A stretch of DNA of 64,000 bases from Schizochytrium sp. TIO01 (taxonomy: Eukaryota > Sar > Bigyra > Thraustochytrida > Thraustochytriidae). Below the pieces are notes generated by a model. The model was given only the letters and a program-made list of their open reading frames with translations. It searched no databases and was not told where the DNA came from. This document shows positions 1 through 10,808 of the stretch, one piece after another. Both the position numbers and the translations under genes were made by a program. Location: the NCBI GenBank assembly GCA_004764695.1, contig SMSO01000037.1, positions 2,103,747 to 2,167,746 on the forward strand, in the 5' to 3' direction. How positions within the stretch are numbered: the stretch's first letter is position 1; the number at the start of each line of letters is the position of its first letter.

Positions 1-3000
1 TTTTGAATTTTTGAAATTGAGAACTCCAAAGTAAAATTGGAAACTCAGGAGAACTCCAACTGAGGTTCAGGGCATCGACGCTTGAGATAAAGACAAGGCG
101 GCTCTGGCTTCTGACTTCCTGGCTACGCTCTGCAGCGGGAGCACCGGTATGCTCTGGAGGCCGCCGCACTCAGCCTTGCCAACGAGGCGAAACCGCACTG
201 GGTCGACGAGCACAGCGTGGCTCGTCTTCGAGCAGAAAAGCTGTACTGCTACGAACAAGAAAAAGAGAAAATGTACCTCTGCAAAGCTTCTTCCAACTAC
301 TGTGGTTGTCTTATAATTAGACGATCTTCGTAAACTCCAAGCCGTTCGAGACGCCATAACTACATTCGCTCGAAATGGCCGGCATTTCACTGGCACCGGC
401 ACTACATCTCACCACGTAGCGAGAGCCTGCTCACTCCCGATCGGTCCTTGCGTTGGATGCACACCAGGTCGCTCAAATGATCGGCGAGACAGCTAGAAGA
501 TTTGGAGATATGCGCCAGACCACAAGCGCAGACTTTGGGGTCTTCTTCGAAACTACTCTACGACCCCTCACTGATTCGGAGCTAGCTAGAACTGCCAACG
601 TAGTAAGCAGGCAGGTCCTACAATGCTGCGGTTGGCGATGAACACTCCCTTCAAAGCTAGTAAAATGCGGCGCTACTTAGGACGGACCCTTGAGCGAGCT
701 GTGAGCTCTAACTAAGGGACAAGGCCAAGCTATAAAGCCAAAAGCCTTTTATAACACGTTGCTCGTACATACAGAGAGGCTGCATATATCATAGATGGTC
801 GGTGCGAACTTGCAGACGTCTCAACTAAGTTTCCGAAATCAGTCAATCTTAGAGAGAAGCAACTTGAATTTCATCGAACAAATAAATCAAAACTAGATTG
901 AACAAAGAGCACATTAGACCGCCAGTGGATCACACCAAACTGAACTTGCAGGCTCTGATAATGTAGAAACGAAGTGGCGGTGAATCAGTTCTCCTGCGCG
1001 GACTCAGCTTCCTCGGCTTTCATGCTACTCGTCAATTGCGTCTCTGCTCTGTGCTGCCCGTGCAATGGTGATAAAAGCTGGGGACGCGCATTCTGATTAA
1101 AGTCTACAACGCTTTTGCTAGACACAACAAGGACAAACAAACAAACGAAATTTACTCATGAAAGTGAGATTCTGTTCGCATTCCACCCCCCCATACCTAG
1201 GTTCCTTCCTCCCTATGAAGAAACACGAGCATACCTAGTGAATGGCACTCACTCGGCTTGTTCTATGCTCAGATTGCTGCAACTTGCTTCTTACTTGCTA
1301 ATTCCACGGGTCGGTAGAACTAGCTGTTGATGTTGAAAATAGCAAGAGTTCGTAAGTTGTGGTACTTGCTGCGCCTGTGAGGTATTTCTCTCATTACACC
1401 CTGAACGAATCAAGCCCAGAGGTACACGATAAAATAGAAGCAGAACTCTGATCCCCTTTTGAGTTGTTTCCTCTTCAATGCTGATCTTACCATCTTTTAT
1501 TTCTTTATTCTATTTTAGTTTATTTTCATTTACTTTTAAGAACAGAACAGAGCGCGATGGAAGTTGTCGCACTGCTGTTTTCTGTTGGTTTGCTCTAATC
1601 AAAGCATGCTCAAAGCTGATAAAGTGTCCACCAGCGTGACGCAGTTGTCCATCTGACTTACGCCTCTCGCCTGCCTGCTCATCAATACTAGGACCTACCC
1701 ATTTACAGGAGATGTTCTGATGCTGTTAAGATCGGGCTTGTGTCTGTTCTTAAGGACTAAGCTCGTAAGACAAGTTGAGTAGCGGAGATTCACTTCGGTC
1801 GCAGATTTAATGAAAAAGTGACTCAGATACCAGGTGCCTAGGCCTAACTACGCAACTACCTAGCTGGGTAAGAGCAAATTAATTTGTCGCACACCAAAAA
1901 CTCCAAACTTCACATGGGTCCCTTTTCTTTCTTTTTGTTTTGTTCTATGAAGAGCTCTGAAAAGATGGCCAGTGTCTTTGTTGTGGTAGAGAAAGGAAGG
2001 AAAGAGTAGGCACGCTGACACTTATGTCATAGAAGAAATACTTGCTGGGAGTGCTAGACCAAGTACTACTTTGATTTGTCTCAGCTGTTTCAGGAGTTCG
2101 AATAACCAATACGAATCACGATTCACAAAGAAGGTGACCAAAGGTGGTGCTTCCCATGAAAAAAACGTGTGGCACAAACTCCTTATAGTGACAGTTATCA
2201 AAAGTAGATCGCTGCTGTAAGGGCTTCCCAGGTAGGCTTAAAGAATTATGGGACCACCACGATGACGACGATATAAATTGCGGAGGGTCCATTGTGACCG
2301 TTGTCATCCATCACAAACTATACTGTGATGTTCTTTAAATTGATAAGATGGCGCTTAAGTAGAAAGAATATAGTTACCTGGTCTTAGGCCTTTGGAATAT
2401 TGCTATATTAAATAATGCAAGTCAGTAAATATATTCATCTGAAATAATGAGAAAGACTAGATTAACAATGACAATGTGCAAGAGGTACAAACTTTGAACA
2501 TTCGAATTTATTAATTCGAAGGATTCGCATATTGGCGAAACTTTAAGAGAAAATCTACTTCATATGCTTCGTTTTTAAACTGAGAGGTGCCTGCCCTGTC
2601 TTTACAAAGACCCAGCCCTCTTTCATGAACAAATACACAGATAGGCACAACATCTTTGCTAGGAGGCCCTTGTTCTTTGTATGACGCGTTAAGTACCTGC
2701 CAATGTTGTAATTACTGAGGTCTTAATATTCGAAATGAGACCACCAATGTGTACTGTCATTGCCTAGATTGTTTGTTGAAGCCAGGCAGATCTTCTAAGG
2801 AGAGTTTTAATGCATCCTGCCTGCTGAAGATATCGTAACAATTTCCAGCAAAATGTAACCTCACTACAGCAAGTTCTCCGTTCGTGCATCCCTTTCACGA
2901 TCTAGTCCTACATCTAGCCTGGATTGAATAGGTAAAGCCTACATCTAGCCTGGATTGAATAGGTAAAGCATCATCGCTATGCTTCGTACTACTCAACAAC

Positions 3001-3372
3001 TTCTTGTCACGATGGGGCCCCTCTGTTCTAGTATCCCGCTCTAGTTAATCAGAAAGCCCGAGTCCCCGAAGTCCCGAGCGAACAGGGAAACTTCCCTTGC
3101 AATAGGATTTTTCTCTGTTCGTGAATGGTGTCAACATAGTAGTAGTTACTTATTAATTGTTAGGCCCAGAGTGAAAGATCCGGATAATAGAGAAAACACT
3201 GTAGGCACCATAAACTGCGATAGGATGGCGACTAAAGATTTTGAAGCCTTTCAATGGTTGAATGTGATCACCAAACACGGGCAGCAGAACCGAATCGAGC
3301 GAAGAAACCAACCATAAACTCCAAGGATCTAAGAGAAGCCGTGGCTTTTGAGAAGTAAAAACAGCTAACACC
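1..3372. other. gene-poor 5' region with possible decayed coding relics
   Basis: No gene can be supported in these 3.4 kb. Around 110-335 on the plus strand an open frame without an ATG gives an Ala/Glu-rich, helix-like stretch of about 75 codons (it includes REHRYALEAAALSLANEAK). Another frame is open further on, but stops and frame changes interrupt it, so this may be the remnant of a gene or a mobile-element Gag. The rest is AT-rich with short chance frames only. The stretch next to 3373 must hold the promoter of the MAPEG gene; no TATA-like box stands out. Confidence 0.4.
2907..2968. repeat. 31-bp perfect tandem duplication
   Basis: Two adjacent identical copies (2907-2937 and 2938-2968) of a 31-bp unit that begins CCTACATCTAGCC. 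The perfect identity suggests a recent slippage or microhomology duplication. It lies in intergenic DNA about 400 bp upstream of the MAPEG gene. Confidence 0.9.
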
Positions 3373-3849
3373 ATGACAACTATCCTGGACCTTCTCCCTG
3401 AGTACTACGGCCTTGTGCCGTTGTCGCTCATCGTTTCAACGATAAGCGTTGTGAGCCTCGGTGGTGCCGTTATGAAGGCCCGCAAGCTTCACAAGGTTGA
3501 GTACCCTGACATGTATGCCACCGTGATTGAGGTCGATGGCAAGAAGTACACCAACGCCAAGGACCCCGAAAGTGCCTTTGCCTTCAATTCGGCTCAGCGC
3601 GGACACCAGAACACCCTTGAGTCTCACTACTACTTTCTCATCCTCACCGTCGTCGGTGGTCTTGCTGCCCCCATCATTGCCTCTGCCAGTCTTCTGATCT
3701 CCACCCTTGGATGCACCCAGTACGCTCGTCAGTACGCTGAGGGTGGCCCCACCAACCGTAACAACAAGCTCGCCATCTGCAAGTACCTTGGAATCCTTGG
3801 TCTCCTCGGATGCAATGGCTACCTGTCTTACCTTCTCTTTACCAAGTAA
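3373..3849 (+). CDS. MAPEG protein, microsomal glutathione S-transferase 3-like
   Basis: Integral membrane protein of 158 residues, the usual size for MGST3 (about 150). The family conjugates glutathione to lipophilic or peroxidised substrates in ER or outer mitochondrial membranes. The diagnostic MGST3 signature is present at residues 71-83 (FNSAQRGHQNTLE), preceded by a K-V-EYP-MY motif at 41-48. Four hydrophobic segments are visible at roughly 12-34, 86-104, 106-120 and 133-155. The start follows an ACACC context and the ORF ends in TAA, with no intron. Compared with the human protein there is a small insert (VIEVDGKKYTNAKDPES) between the EYP motif and the signature. Family assignment is firm; the actual substrate is unknown. 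Confidence 0.9.
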   Translation: MTTILDLLPEYYGLVPLSLIVSTISVVSLGGAVMKARKLHKVEYPDMYATVIEVDGKKYTNAKDPESAFAFNSAQRGHQNTLESHYYFLILTVVGGLAAPIIASASLLISTLGCTQYARQYAEGGPTNRNNKLAICKYLGILGLLGCNGYLSYLLFTK

Positions 3850-4779
3850 AATCAATCTTCAATAAGGAGCCAAGCCGATGTGGGAAAGGCTTTTGAGTTT
3901 GTGTCTCATGTAAACTCTCGCACCATCGAAACGCAGTCGCCAAACATCGACCAGATTCTTGACGTATGTCACACGAAAGGATCCTGATAGTGTGAGGCCG
4001 TAGAACTTGTTTTTTTACTTCTTACTAATAAGCCCAACATTCTAGCTTTTATCTCTTTGATCATCAGGATTAGTCAAAACCAACCTCGAAAATAGTTGCA
4101 TTTCTGTCACCCCGTTTTTGCTTCTTTATTCTAAAGTTTGTTTGGTATATATGGCGTGTGCGGTATGTATCATCTCTTTTCCCACTCTCCTTTTGGAAAC
4201 AAGTTTATGTGTTGATATTCAGTTTTAGATTTTCTATTTGAAAGAATAAATTTTAATGAATACCACCACTTATTTAAATTCTAGATTTCTAAATCCAAGA
4301 GGATTCTAACCACGTACGTTAGTTCTGAGTCAGAGCTGTGGTTCGCGTTACGACGACATTTTTCTGAATTCAACTTAGCATAGTTTATATTTTGTTGTTG
4401 TTGCAAAAAGAGTAGTCGCTTGTCAAATTATGTCACCCATACTTAAGTTGTCCAACCCAGCAAATAATATTTCACCTTACCCTGTCCTTATATAAAGATC
4501 CTAGAAATTGTGTGATGCAATAACTCCATCAATAACCAGACCAAAGACTTTTCTTTTTTGAACAATCAACAATCTATTTGTTCTCCATTTAGCTCCTCTC
4601 ATCACCATCGCCAGTTTTTGCTGTCACTTTTGCTCTTGCTTCTTATATGCTTCAAACAAGATCTTCTCTTTCTTATTCTTATTCTTTTTCTCATACTCAG
4701 TCACAAATGACCTGTCTTTCAACAATAATAATATCAAGGAGGACCAAAACAAATTTCTAACGCACGTCTGGTCTTGAGA
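3850..4779. other. intergenic region between MAPEG and ankyrin genes
   Basis: AT-rich 930 bp holding the 3' UTR of the MAPEG gene and the upstream region of the ankyrin gene. A TATA-like stretch (TTATATAAAG) lies near 4489-4498, about 290 bp before the ankyrin start. It is the only candidate core-promoter element and is weak evidence. No additional gene was seen. Confidence 0.4.
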
Positions 4780-5898
4780 ATGGCACAAGAAAGCCTTCAG
4801 CCAAGAAAGCCTCAAGCTCCCCCAGGCGAGCACTCGGGGCCATCGAATGTCGCGCAACCCTCTCGTAGGCCCCGCCCGCTCTCTGAACGACCTGACAACG
4901 GCGAGGCTGCAGCAAACCATGCGACCGGTAGTGCCCAAGCACAGAAGAAAAACTTGTCCCCTAGACCTCCCCCTCGCAAAGTCAAAGATGGAGACGGTGA
5001 TAAGAGTGGAGAGAACAATCTCGCAATAAAGGAACCTGAAGATAGGCCTCAAACCCCTCCAGAACCTGATACGCCAACTGCCAAAGGTTTACGTGCAGCA
5101 GCCCAGGAAGTAGAAGCGAGTAAGGCAGCAACGTCCTCTAAACTTCAAGCAGCTGCAGCACATATTGTGCGAAATTCTGAAGACAGTAGTGGGAGTAAAG
5201 ATGGAGAACAAAGCGACTACGAAGAAGACAATGACGATTATGAAGAGGAGGGAGAGGAGGAGGAGGAGGAGGAGGAGGAGGGTAGTGAAAAAGAGACTAC
5301 GAAAGAAAAAACAAAAAAGTCCTTACGTGAGGCAACCCAAGAAATCAATAATGACAAAGAGAATGTATTAAACTCAAATCAACGTTCTGGAGCCGAAGAT
5401 CGAGTGGCTAAAGGGGAGAAACAGCAGCTCGAAGAGGAGCAACTTGTGGAAGAACCTAGAGATCCAGAAGATCCAGAGGATACGCGAACGCCAATGAGTG
5501 AAGAAGGAGTGAAAACATTACTGCGATGCGCTTTTCACGGAGATATGCGTCGCGCCGAGAAAGTTCTGCAAGAGCAAACCACAGATCTTGGGGTACAAGA
5601 AGTTAGTGTTAACTGCATTGATAAGCATGGGTGGACGCCATTGCATTGGTCTGCATCTCGTTGCCATGCACGATTTACACAATTTCTCTTACAACATGGC
5701 GCGCAAGTCCACGCAAGAGAGTATACAAATGGATGGACTCCACTCCATGTCGCAGCTATTGCTGCATCATCTGATGCGTACGATGTTGCTGAAGTTCTCA
5801 TCAACCACGGAGCAAGTCGTCGAGTTTTTGATCGCTGGGGTGATATACCTCATGAAGTGGCGCCCCGTCCTACAAAAGGTGGTGGCAAAAAGGAGTGA
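4780..5898 (+). CDS. acidic ankyrin-repeat protein
   Basis: Predicted 372 residues from the ATG at 4780 (MAQESLQ). The first two thirds are disordered and Pro/Glu/Lys-rich, with an acidic run at about 146-170 made largely of GAG/GAA codons. Ankyrin repeats follow: a degenerate one at about 243-275, then two clear repeats with the HGWTPLHWSA and NGWTPLHVAA signatures at about 283-316 and 319-355. A last repeat begins with WGDIPHEVA. That repeat is cut off by a TGA at 5896. The +1 frame continues immediately with SEELLELRKLL, just what an ankyrin repeat would show next, and stays open to 6022, so the true product is probably about 413 residues. A protein-binding role is likely; the partner is unknown. 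Confidence 0.75.
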   Translation: MAQESLQPRKPQAPPGEHSGPSNVAQPSRRPRPLSERPDNGEAAANHATGSAQAQKKNLSPRPPPRKVKDGDGDKSGENNLAIKEPEDRPQTPPEPDTPTAKGLRAAAQEVEASKAATSSKLQAAAAHIVRNSEDSSGSKDGEQSDYEEDNDDYEEEGEEEEEEEEEGSEKETTKEKTKKSLREATQEINNDKENVLNSNQRSGAEDRVAKGEKQQLEEEQLVEEPRDPEDPEDTRTPMSEEGVKTLLRCAFHGDMRRAEKVLQEQTTDLGVQEVSVNCIDKHGWTPLHWSASRCHARFTQFLLQHGAQVHAREYTNGWTPLHVAAIAASSDAYDVAEVLINHGASRRVFDRWGDIPHEVAPRPTKGGGKKE

Positions 5899-6022
5899 GG
5901 AGTTGCTAGAACTCCGGAAATTACTGCGGCCTCGAGCTCATCCGCAAAATCAACAAATCAATAATATGAACACCAACACCTCGCGTACGGAAGATTTGGG
6001 CCAATCGGATGAGGAAAACTAA

Positions 6023-6814
6023 TTCAAGTCATCGTTCAATAAAATTCGATCGAGAATTTTTGTCATTGAAGGATTCTACGGTACCATATATCATTTTACT
6101 TCTACGTTCGTCCTTTAATTCCAAACTTCCATTCTAGATTCTTGCAATTGGGTATCTACTACCAATTAAGCCTAGATATCATTCAACAATTTTTATTTTA
6201 TTTTCCCTTTACAACGTCACACATCTGAGCTATGATGTTTTTCGCTTTGTTTGGGATATTGCGATCTCTATTATTCTGACGTACCTGAACGTCATTTACA
6301 AAAGTATTGAGTACTGACGGGAAATCAAACAATATCTTCCTTCTGTTTCGCCTTAGGATTATCTTAAATCTGTGTGACATAAACAGTTTAAGATTGCTTT
6401 GCATTTCAAGATACCACCATGGTTGTATTGAGAGCCACCATGGACAGCCACTCCTCTTCAAAAAAACTTCAATATACCAATGTTGGCATAAGTTGGGAAA
6501 TTTGAATTGGGTATAAACAGCACCTACTTTAATAAAGACTCGTGTCTGCAGCTGCGAGTTAATTGAACACGCTAGTGTTGTGCAATACAAAGAAATTGAG
6601 TTAAACAAATTCGAAGAAGTTGTATTATTAGTCTATTGCTACTTATCACCTATTGCTACAAAACTACCTACTAGTATACTTTTCGAAGGCATGAAGAACG
6701 GATCCTTAAAAAAGGGGTATTCTGAGGTTGGCATACCCTGGTACGCCGCATCAAAGTTGGTTCACAGGGGTGCTGCGAGGCAAGCAGCCCAGTGGGTAGC
6801 CTCACAGAAACACC
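6023..6814. other. intergenic, upstream of first ANTR-type transporter
   Basis: AT-rich 790 bp with no convincing gene. Short frames on both strands overlap each other and have no recognisable features. It holds the terminator of the ankyrin gene and the promoter of the transporter gene at 6815. Confidence 0.4.
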
Positions 6815-8381
6815 ATGAGCATAAAACGCAAGGGAGTTGGCAGCTCGGTTCTGGAGGGCTTAGATGTCACAATAAACGGTGACTTGGAAACAACGTCATT
6901 GCTTACAACTGAAGAATCAAGTTCGCTTTCAAGCAAGGATGCTCTTACAAAGGACGATGATCTAATCGAGGTCCGAAAACGACGCTACTTAGTTTTCATG
7001 TGTGGTCTTTGCCAAGCCCTTAGCTACTGTGACCGAATCAACATAAGTGTGACCATCACAGAAATGAGCAAAGAGCTAGATTGGAATCTCATGGAACAGA
7101 GTACAGTTTTAGCAGCCTTTTTCTGGGGCTATATATGGTCTCAAATTCCTGGCGCTTATATTGCAAAACGTTACGGTGGACACATTGTGCTTTGCTTTGC
7201 AGCTGTCGCGTGGAGTGCATCAACACTGATTGTTCCGCCTCTTGCTGCCTACTCATCAGGATACGTTGTGTTTGGGCGTTTCATGCTTGGTATTTGTGAA
7301 GGCTGTGTATTTCCAGTTATTTACCACCTATTTGCTGATCGTATCCCTGTACAAGAACGCTCTCGTGCAATCGGATTTTTAAACTTTGGCTATTTCGGTG
7401 GAGCTATCTTTTCTCTCGTAGTCTCTTCAGTATTGATGGACCGTTTTCATTGGTCGGTAGTTTTTTACTTTTTTGGTATACTTGGGTTATTTTGGGCCGT
7501 TGCATGGGCGTTCTTTTCTCACTATATTGATAAAATTGATTTTCGTGCTACCCTGTGCTGCAACAAGAGCATGGCAGAAAATGTAATGCAAGCGCGAACA
7601 CCGCCTTCTCCAGAAATTAACTCAGGTCTTCTTGGTCAGTTTAGAACAATCGTTTGTCACAAAGTTGTTTTTGCGATAATCTATGCTCACTTTTGTAACA
7701 GTAAGTGCACTTTGAGAATGAATGGAAAAATCAGAAAACAGGGGTATCGTTATTGCACATGAGATACGCTCCAATGGAATCAAATCACAACTAACTTGTT
7801 CAATTGGAACAGACTTTGGAGTTTACGTGATTATGAGTTGGCTCCCGACCTACTTTCAAGAAACTTTTCATCTAGGTGGCTCATCTCTGGCGCTGACCTG
7901 TGTACCATACTTCGTTCTAGGTATTGGTGTGACCTTAGTTTCAACTACTGCTGACCGTCTGATTACACGTGGCGAATACACATTAGAGTTCATCCGTCGC
8001 ACATCGAGTACAATTGGCTTCCTTGGTGCAGGCACTTTTATGCTTCTCCTCGCGACCTCCTCAAAATTTGTTTCCGCCATAATATACATGTGCTTCGCGT
8101 TGGCTTTCAATGGAGCTAGCCCTATGGCTGGATATGAAGCTGCCAAATTAGATGTGGCAGCTCCCGAATATGTTGGCCGTTTGCAATCAATAAGCAATAC
8201 GATTGCAGCGTTTGCGGGTATCATCGGCGTACCAATGGTAGCTTACATAAAGGAAGCCACAGGGACGTGGGAGGCTGTATTCGTTATGATGGCTGGTATT
8301 TTCTATTCTGCTGCCGCTGTTTTCTTTGTATTCTGCCATTACAAAGGTAAAATCGTCCCTGGCCATGTGTCAACAAGTTAA
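6815..8381 (+). CDS. SLC17/ANTR-type MFS anion transporter, copy 1 (two exons)
   Basis: Coding exons 6815-7700 and 7813-8381 joined across a 112-bp GT-AG intron (GTAAGT donor, AACAG acceptor) give 484 residues, normal for SLC17. The splice restores a family-typical stretch, FCNNFGVYVIMSWLPTYF. Signatures include SYCDRINISVTI in the first loop, FFWGYIWSQIPGAY in TM2-3, the GR-LGICEG-VFPVIYH segment, and the C-terminal AAKLDVAAPEYVGRLQSISN-AAFAGI block. About 12 membrane segments are expected. Family members move phosphate, ascorbate, glutamate or other organic anions with Na+ or H+ across plasma, vesicular or plastid membranes; the substrate here is unknown. The gene is the first half of a tandem duplication with the gene at 9112. 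No plastid-targeting leader is evident. Confidence 0.9.
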
Positions 8382-9111
8382 GCGCACGTGCCACCGTGAT
8401 TTTTAATACTACTGCTATCTAATATATAAAAGCATAGACTTTTATATTCTCTCTTGCTCTAGACTGCCCAAACCTGCCGGCATCATGATATCTTTAAAAA
8501 GTTGTCATTGTCCCTTGCGCCGCACCCTAGTAGCGGCGGAGCTCAGTGACATCCCTGTCATAATGATTAAAGATGACTTTTATTTTTATAACATTTTGAA
8601 ATAAACGCCCTGCATTTTTATTTTTAGTTGTATTTTTGCTTTCTTGTGACACAAAACAATCACAAATCGAAAAGGCAGTAGTATCACAAACAGCCGACTG
8701 CCATCCCTAAATCAAAACTTAAGCCTAGTTAGCACCTGCGATTCCACTTGCATCTCTTGCGAGTAGATAGATACCTGACTAACGCCATCATCATGTTGCA
8801 TGTTCGTGCAAAGTCGGCCGATCTTTGGGTGCCGCCACGAGTAGGATATTGTATAGCTGATCCATAGGATACTACTACGAGCTGGAGCGGCTACTTTTCA
8901 TCAATGTTATTCATTTAACAGTTGTTTTATGACATTTAAAAAAAAAACAGCCATTTCTTTCCATTCCCAGGTGGAACTTGAAGATGGGTAAGCAACAGCA
9001 TAATGCAAACGCAGCCTGCTCCACAAACTTGTGTGGAGCATTGCGGCGATTCTGCTCCAGTAGCAGAGCGCTAATTGGGCTGCGGAGGTCGAAGGCTTAC
9101 TGAAGGTCATA
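8382..9111. other. spacer between tandem transporter genes
   Basis: 730 bp, AT-rich near the first gene's stop and more mixed nearer the second start. It should hold the first gene's polyadenylation region and the second gene's promoter. The duplicated genes keep no obvious similarity in this spacer, so the duplication is not recent. Confidence 0.4.
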
Positions 9112-10808
9112 ATGCACTACATTAAGCGGAAACACCTAGGCTCTGAAGGAATCAACGAGGCAGATATGAGCATAGGAAACGCAGCCGGCGACAAAAGCTC
9201 AGTCGCCGCCTTTCGCGTGAGCCATGGAGATGCAGGCCGAGATGTTGAAAGCAGCCGAAGTAGCGAATTTGGTGGAGTTAGCTCTGAAGTCGCAGAAGAA
9301 GACCCTGCAAATGTCTGGCGACGACGCATGCTCGTCATTCTCTGCAGTTTTTGCACAGCTCTAAGCTACTGTGACCGCGTGAACATGAGCGTTGCAGTAA
9401 CCGAAATGGCCAAGGAGCTTGAATGGGATATTCACCAACGAGCTTCAGTGCTGGCAGCATTCTTCTGGGGCTATATTTGGTCCCAAATCCCAGGTGCATA
9501 TTTGGCCCAAAAGTATGGCGGGCATGTTGTTCTAGGTGTTGCCGCATTCGCATGGAGCTTGTCTACAATCATTGTGCCCTTTCTTGCGGGAATTTCATAC
9601 AGACATGTGGTGTTTGGACGCATTGCACTTGGAGTGTGTGAGGGAAGTGTTTTCCCAGTTATCTACCATCTCTTTGCTAGTCGCGTGCCAAAGGAAGAGC
9701 GGTCTCGAGCACTCGGTTCCATCAACTTTGGAGTTTTTGGAGGAGCTGTTTTCTCTTTTGCTGCATCCCCAGTGATGATGCATCGGTTTCACTGGTCGAT
9801 GGTGTTCTACTTTTTTGGAGGAATTGGTATGATCTGGGTCGTCCTCTGGGGCCTCTTTTCCTACTACATTGATACTCCTGATGGTTCTACTGCATTGCCT
9901 TGCTTCCCTCCTCGGAAACAGATTGCACAACCCATACGCAAGTCCCCGACGGAGAATCTTAGTCTTCTCCAACAGGCTCGACTCATTGTTTGTCACAAGG
10001 TGGTCGTAGCTATTTTCTATGCTCATTTTTGCCACAGTAAGTTTTCCAAAATCACCAAGCAACCGCAGATAAGTAGTATATGCTTCATTTTTCAGCATGG
10101 AAAACCAATGTTTTTGAAGATACAATCTTTAACATTGCTACATGTACCCCATAAACCAACCAAATATCAAGCAAATGCTCTTTTATTTACATGAAATGGA
10201 AAATGAAATCACTAACCTGCTAGAACCCGGCATAATATATCACTTTCTCACCAGACATCGCTGCATTTGTCCTTATGAGTTGGCTTCCAACATACTTTGA
10301 GGAGGTTTTTGATCTTGGCGGCTCATCTCTCGCCCTGTCTTGCTTGCCATACATTACAATGGGTGTAGCCGTTACCTTTACATCTCGCCACGCTGATGAA
10401 TTTATTGCACGGGGTGAGATGCCGCTTGCTACAGTAAGGCGCATCTCTACAATTGTAGGCTTTCTCGGTGCAGGAACCTTTATGCTACTTATTACAACTT
10501 CGTCATGGGCTGTTTCAGCGATCGGTTACATGTGTCTTGCTTTGGCTTGCAATGGCGCTGGTCCGGTTGCGGGTTACGAAGCTGCAAAACTCGACGTAGC
10601 AGCACCAGAATATGTCGGACGTCTTCAGTCAATTAGCAACACTCTTGCTGCATTTGCTGGTATAATTGGCGTACCCATGGTTGCTTTCATCAAAGAGGCA
10701 ACTGGTTCCTGGGAAGCTGTCTTTCTTGCCATGTCTCTCGTGTTCTACTCTGCGGCATTTGTATTCCACATGTTTGGTCACTATACAGGAAAGGTTGTCC
10801 CTGGATAG
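9112..10808 (+). CDS. SLC17/ANTR-type MFS anion transporter, copy 2 (two exons)
   Basis: Exons 9112-10036 and 10255-10808 joined over a 218-bp GT-AG intron give 492 residues. The intron interrupts the same codon in the same phase as in the upstream paralogue, after AHFCH, and restores HNIAAFVLMSWLPTYFEE. The protein is strongly similar along its whole length to copy 1, including SYCDRVNMSVAVTEMAKELEW, FFWGYIWSQIPGAYLAQKYGGH and the AAKLDVAAPEYVGRLQSISNTLAAFAGIIGVPMVA block. The start at 9112 is preferred over 9166 because MHYIKRKHLG aligns with MSIKRKGVG of copy 1. The 3' end overlaps the convergent glycosyltransferase gene by 119 bp. Substrate unknown; divergence from copy 1 in the N-terminus and central loop could mean different regulation or specificity. 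Confidence 0.9.

Noticed and set aside
3436-3855. 139-codon minus-strand frame
   Set aside because: It is the antisense shadow of the well-supported MAPEG gene and has no domain of its own.
5855-5898. Tiny intron (22 nt, GT...AG) explaining the ankyrin frame change
   Set aside because: Confirmed introns in this window are 112 bp or longer; a 22-nt intron is not credible here.
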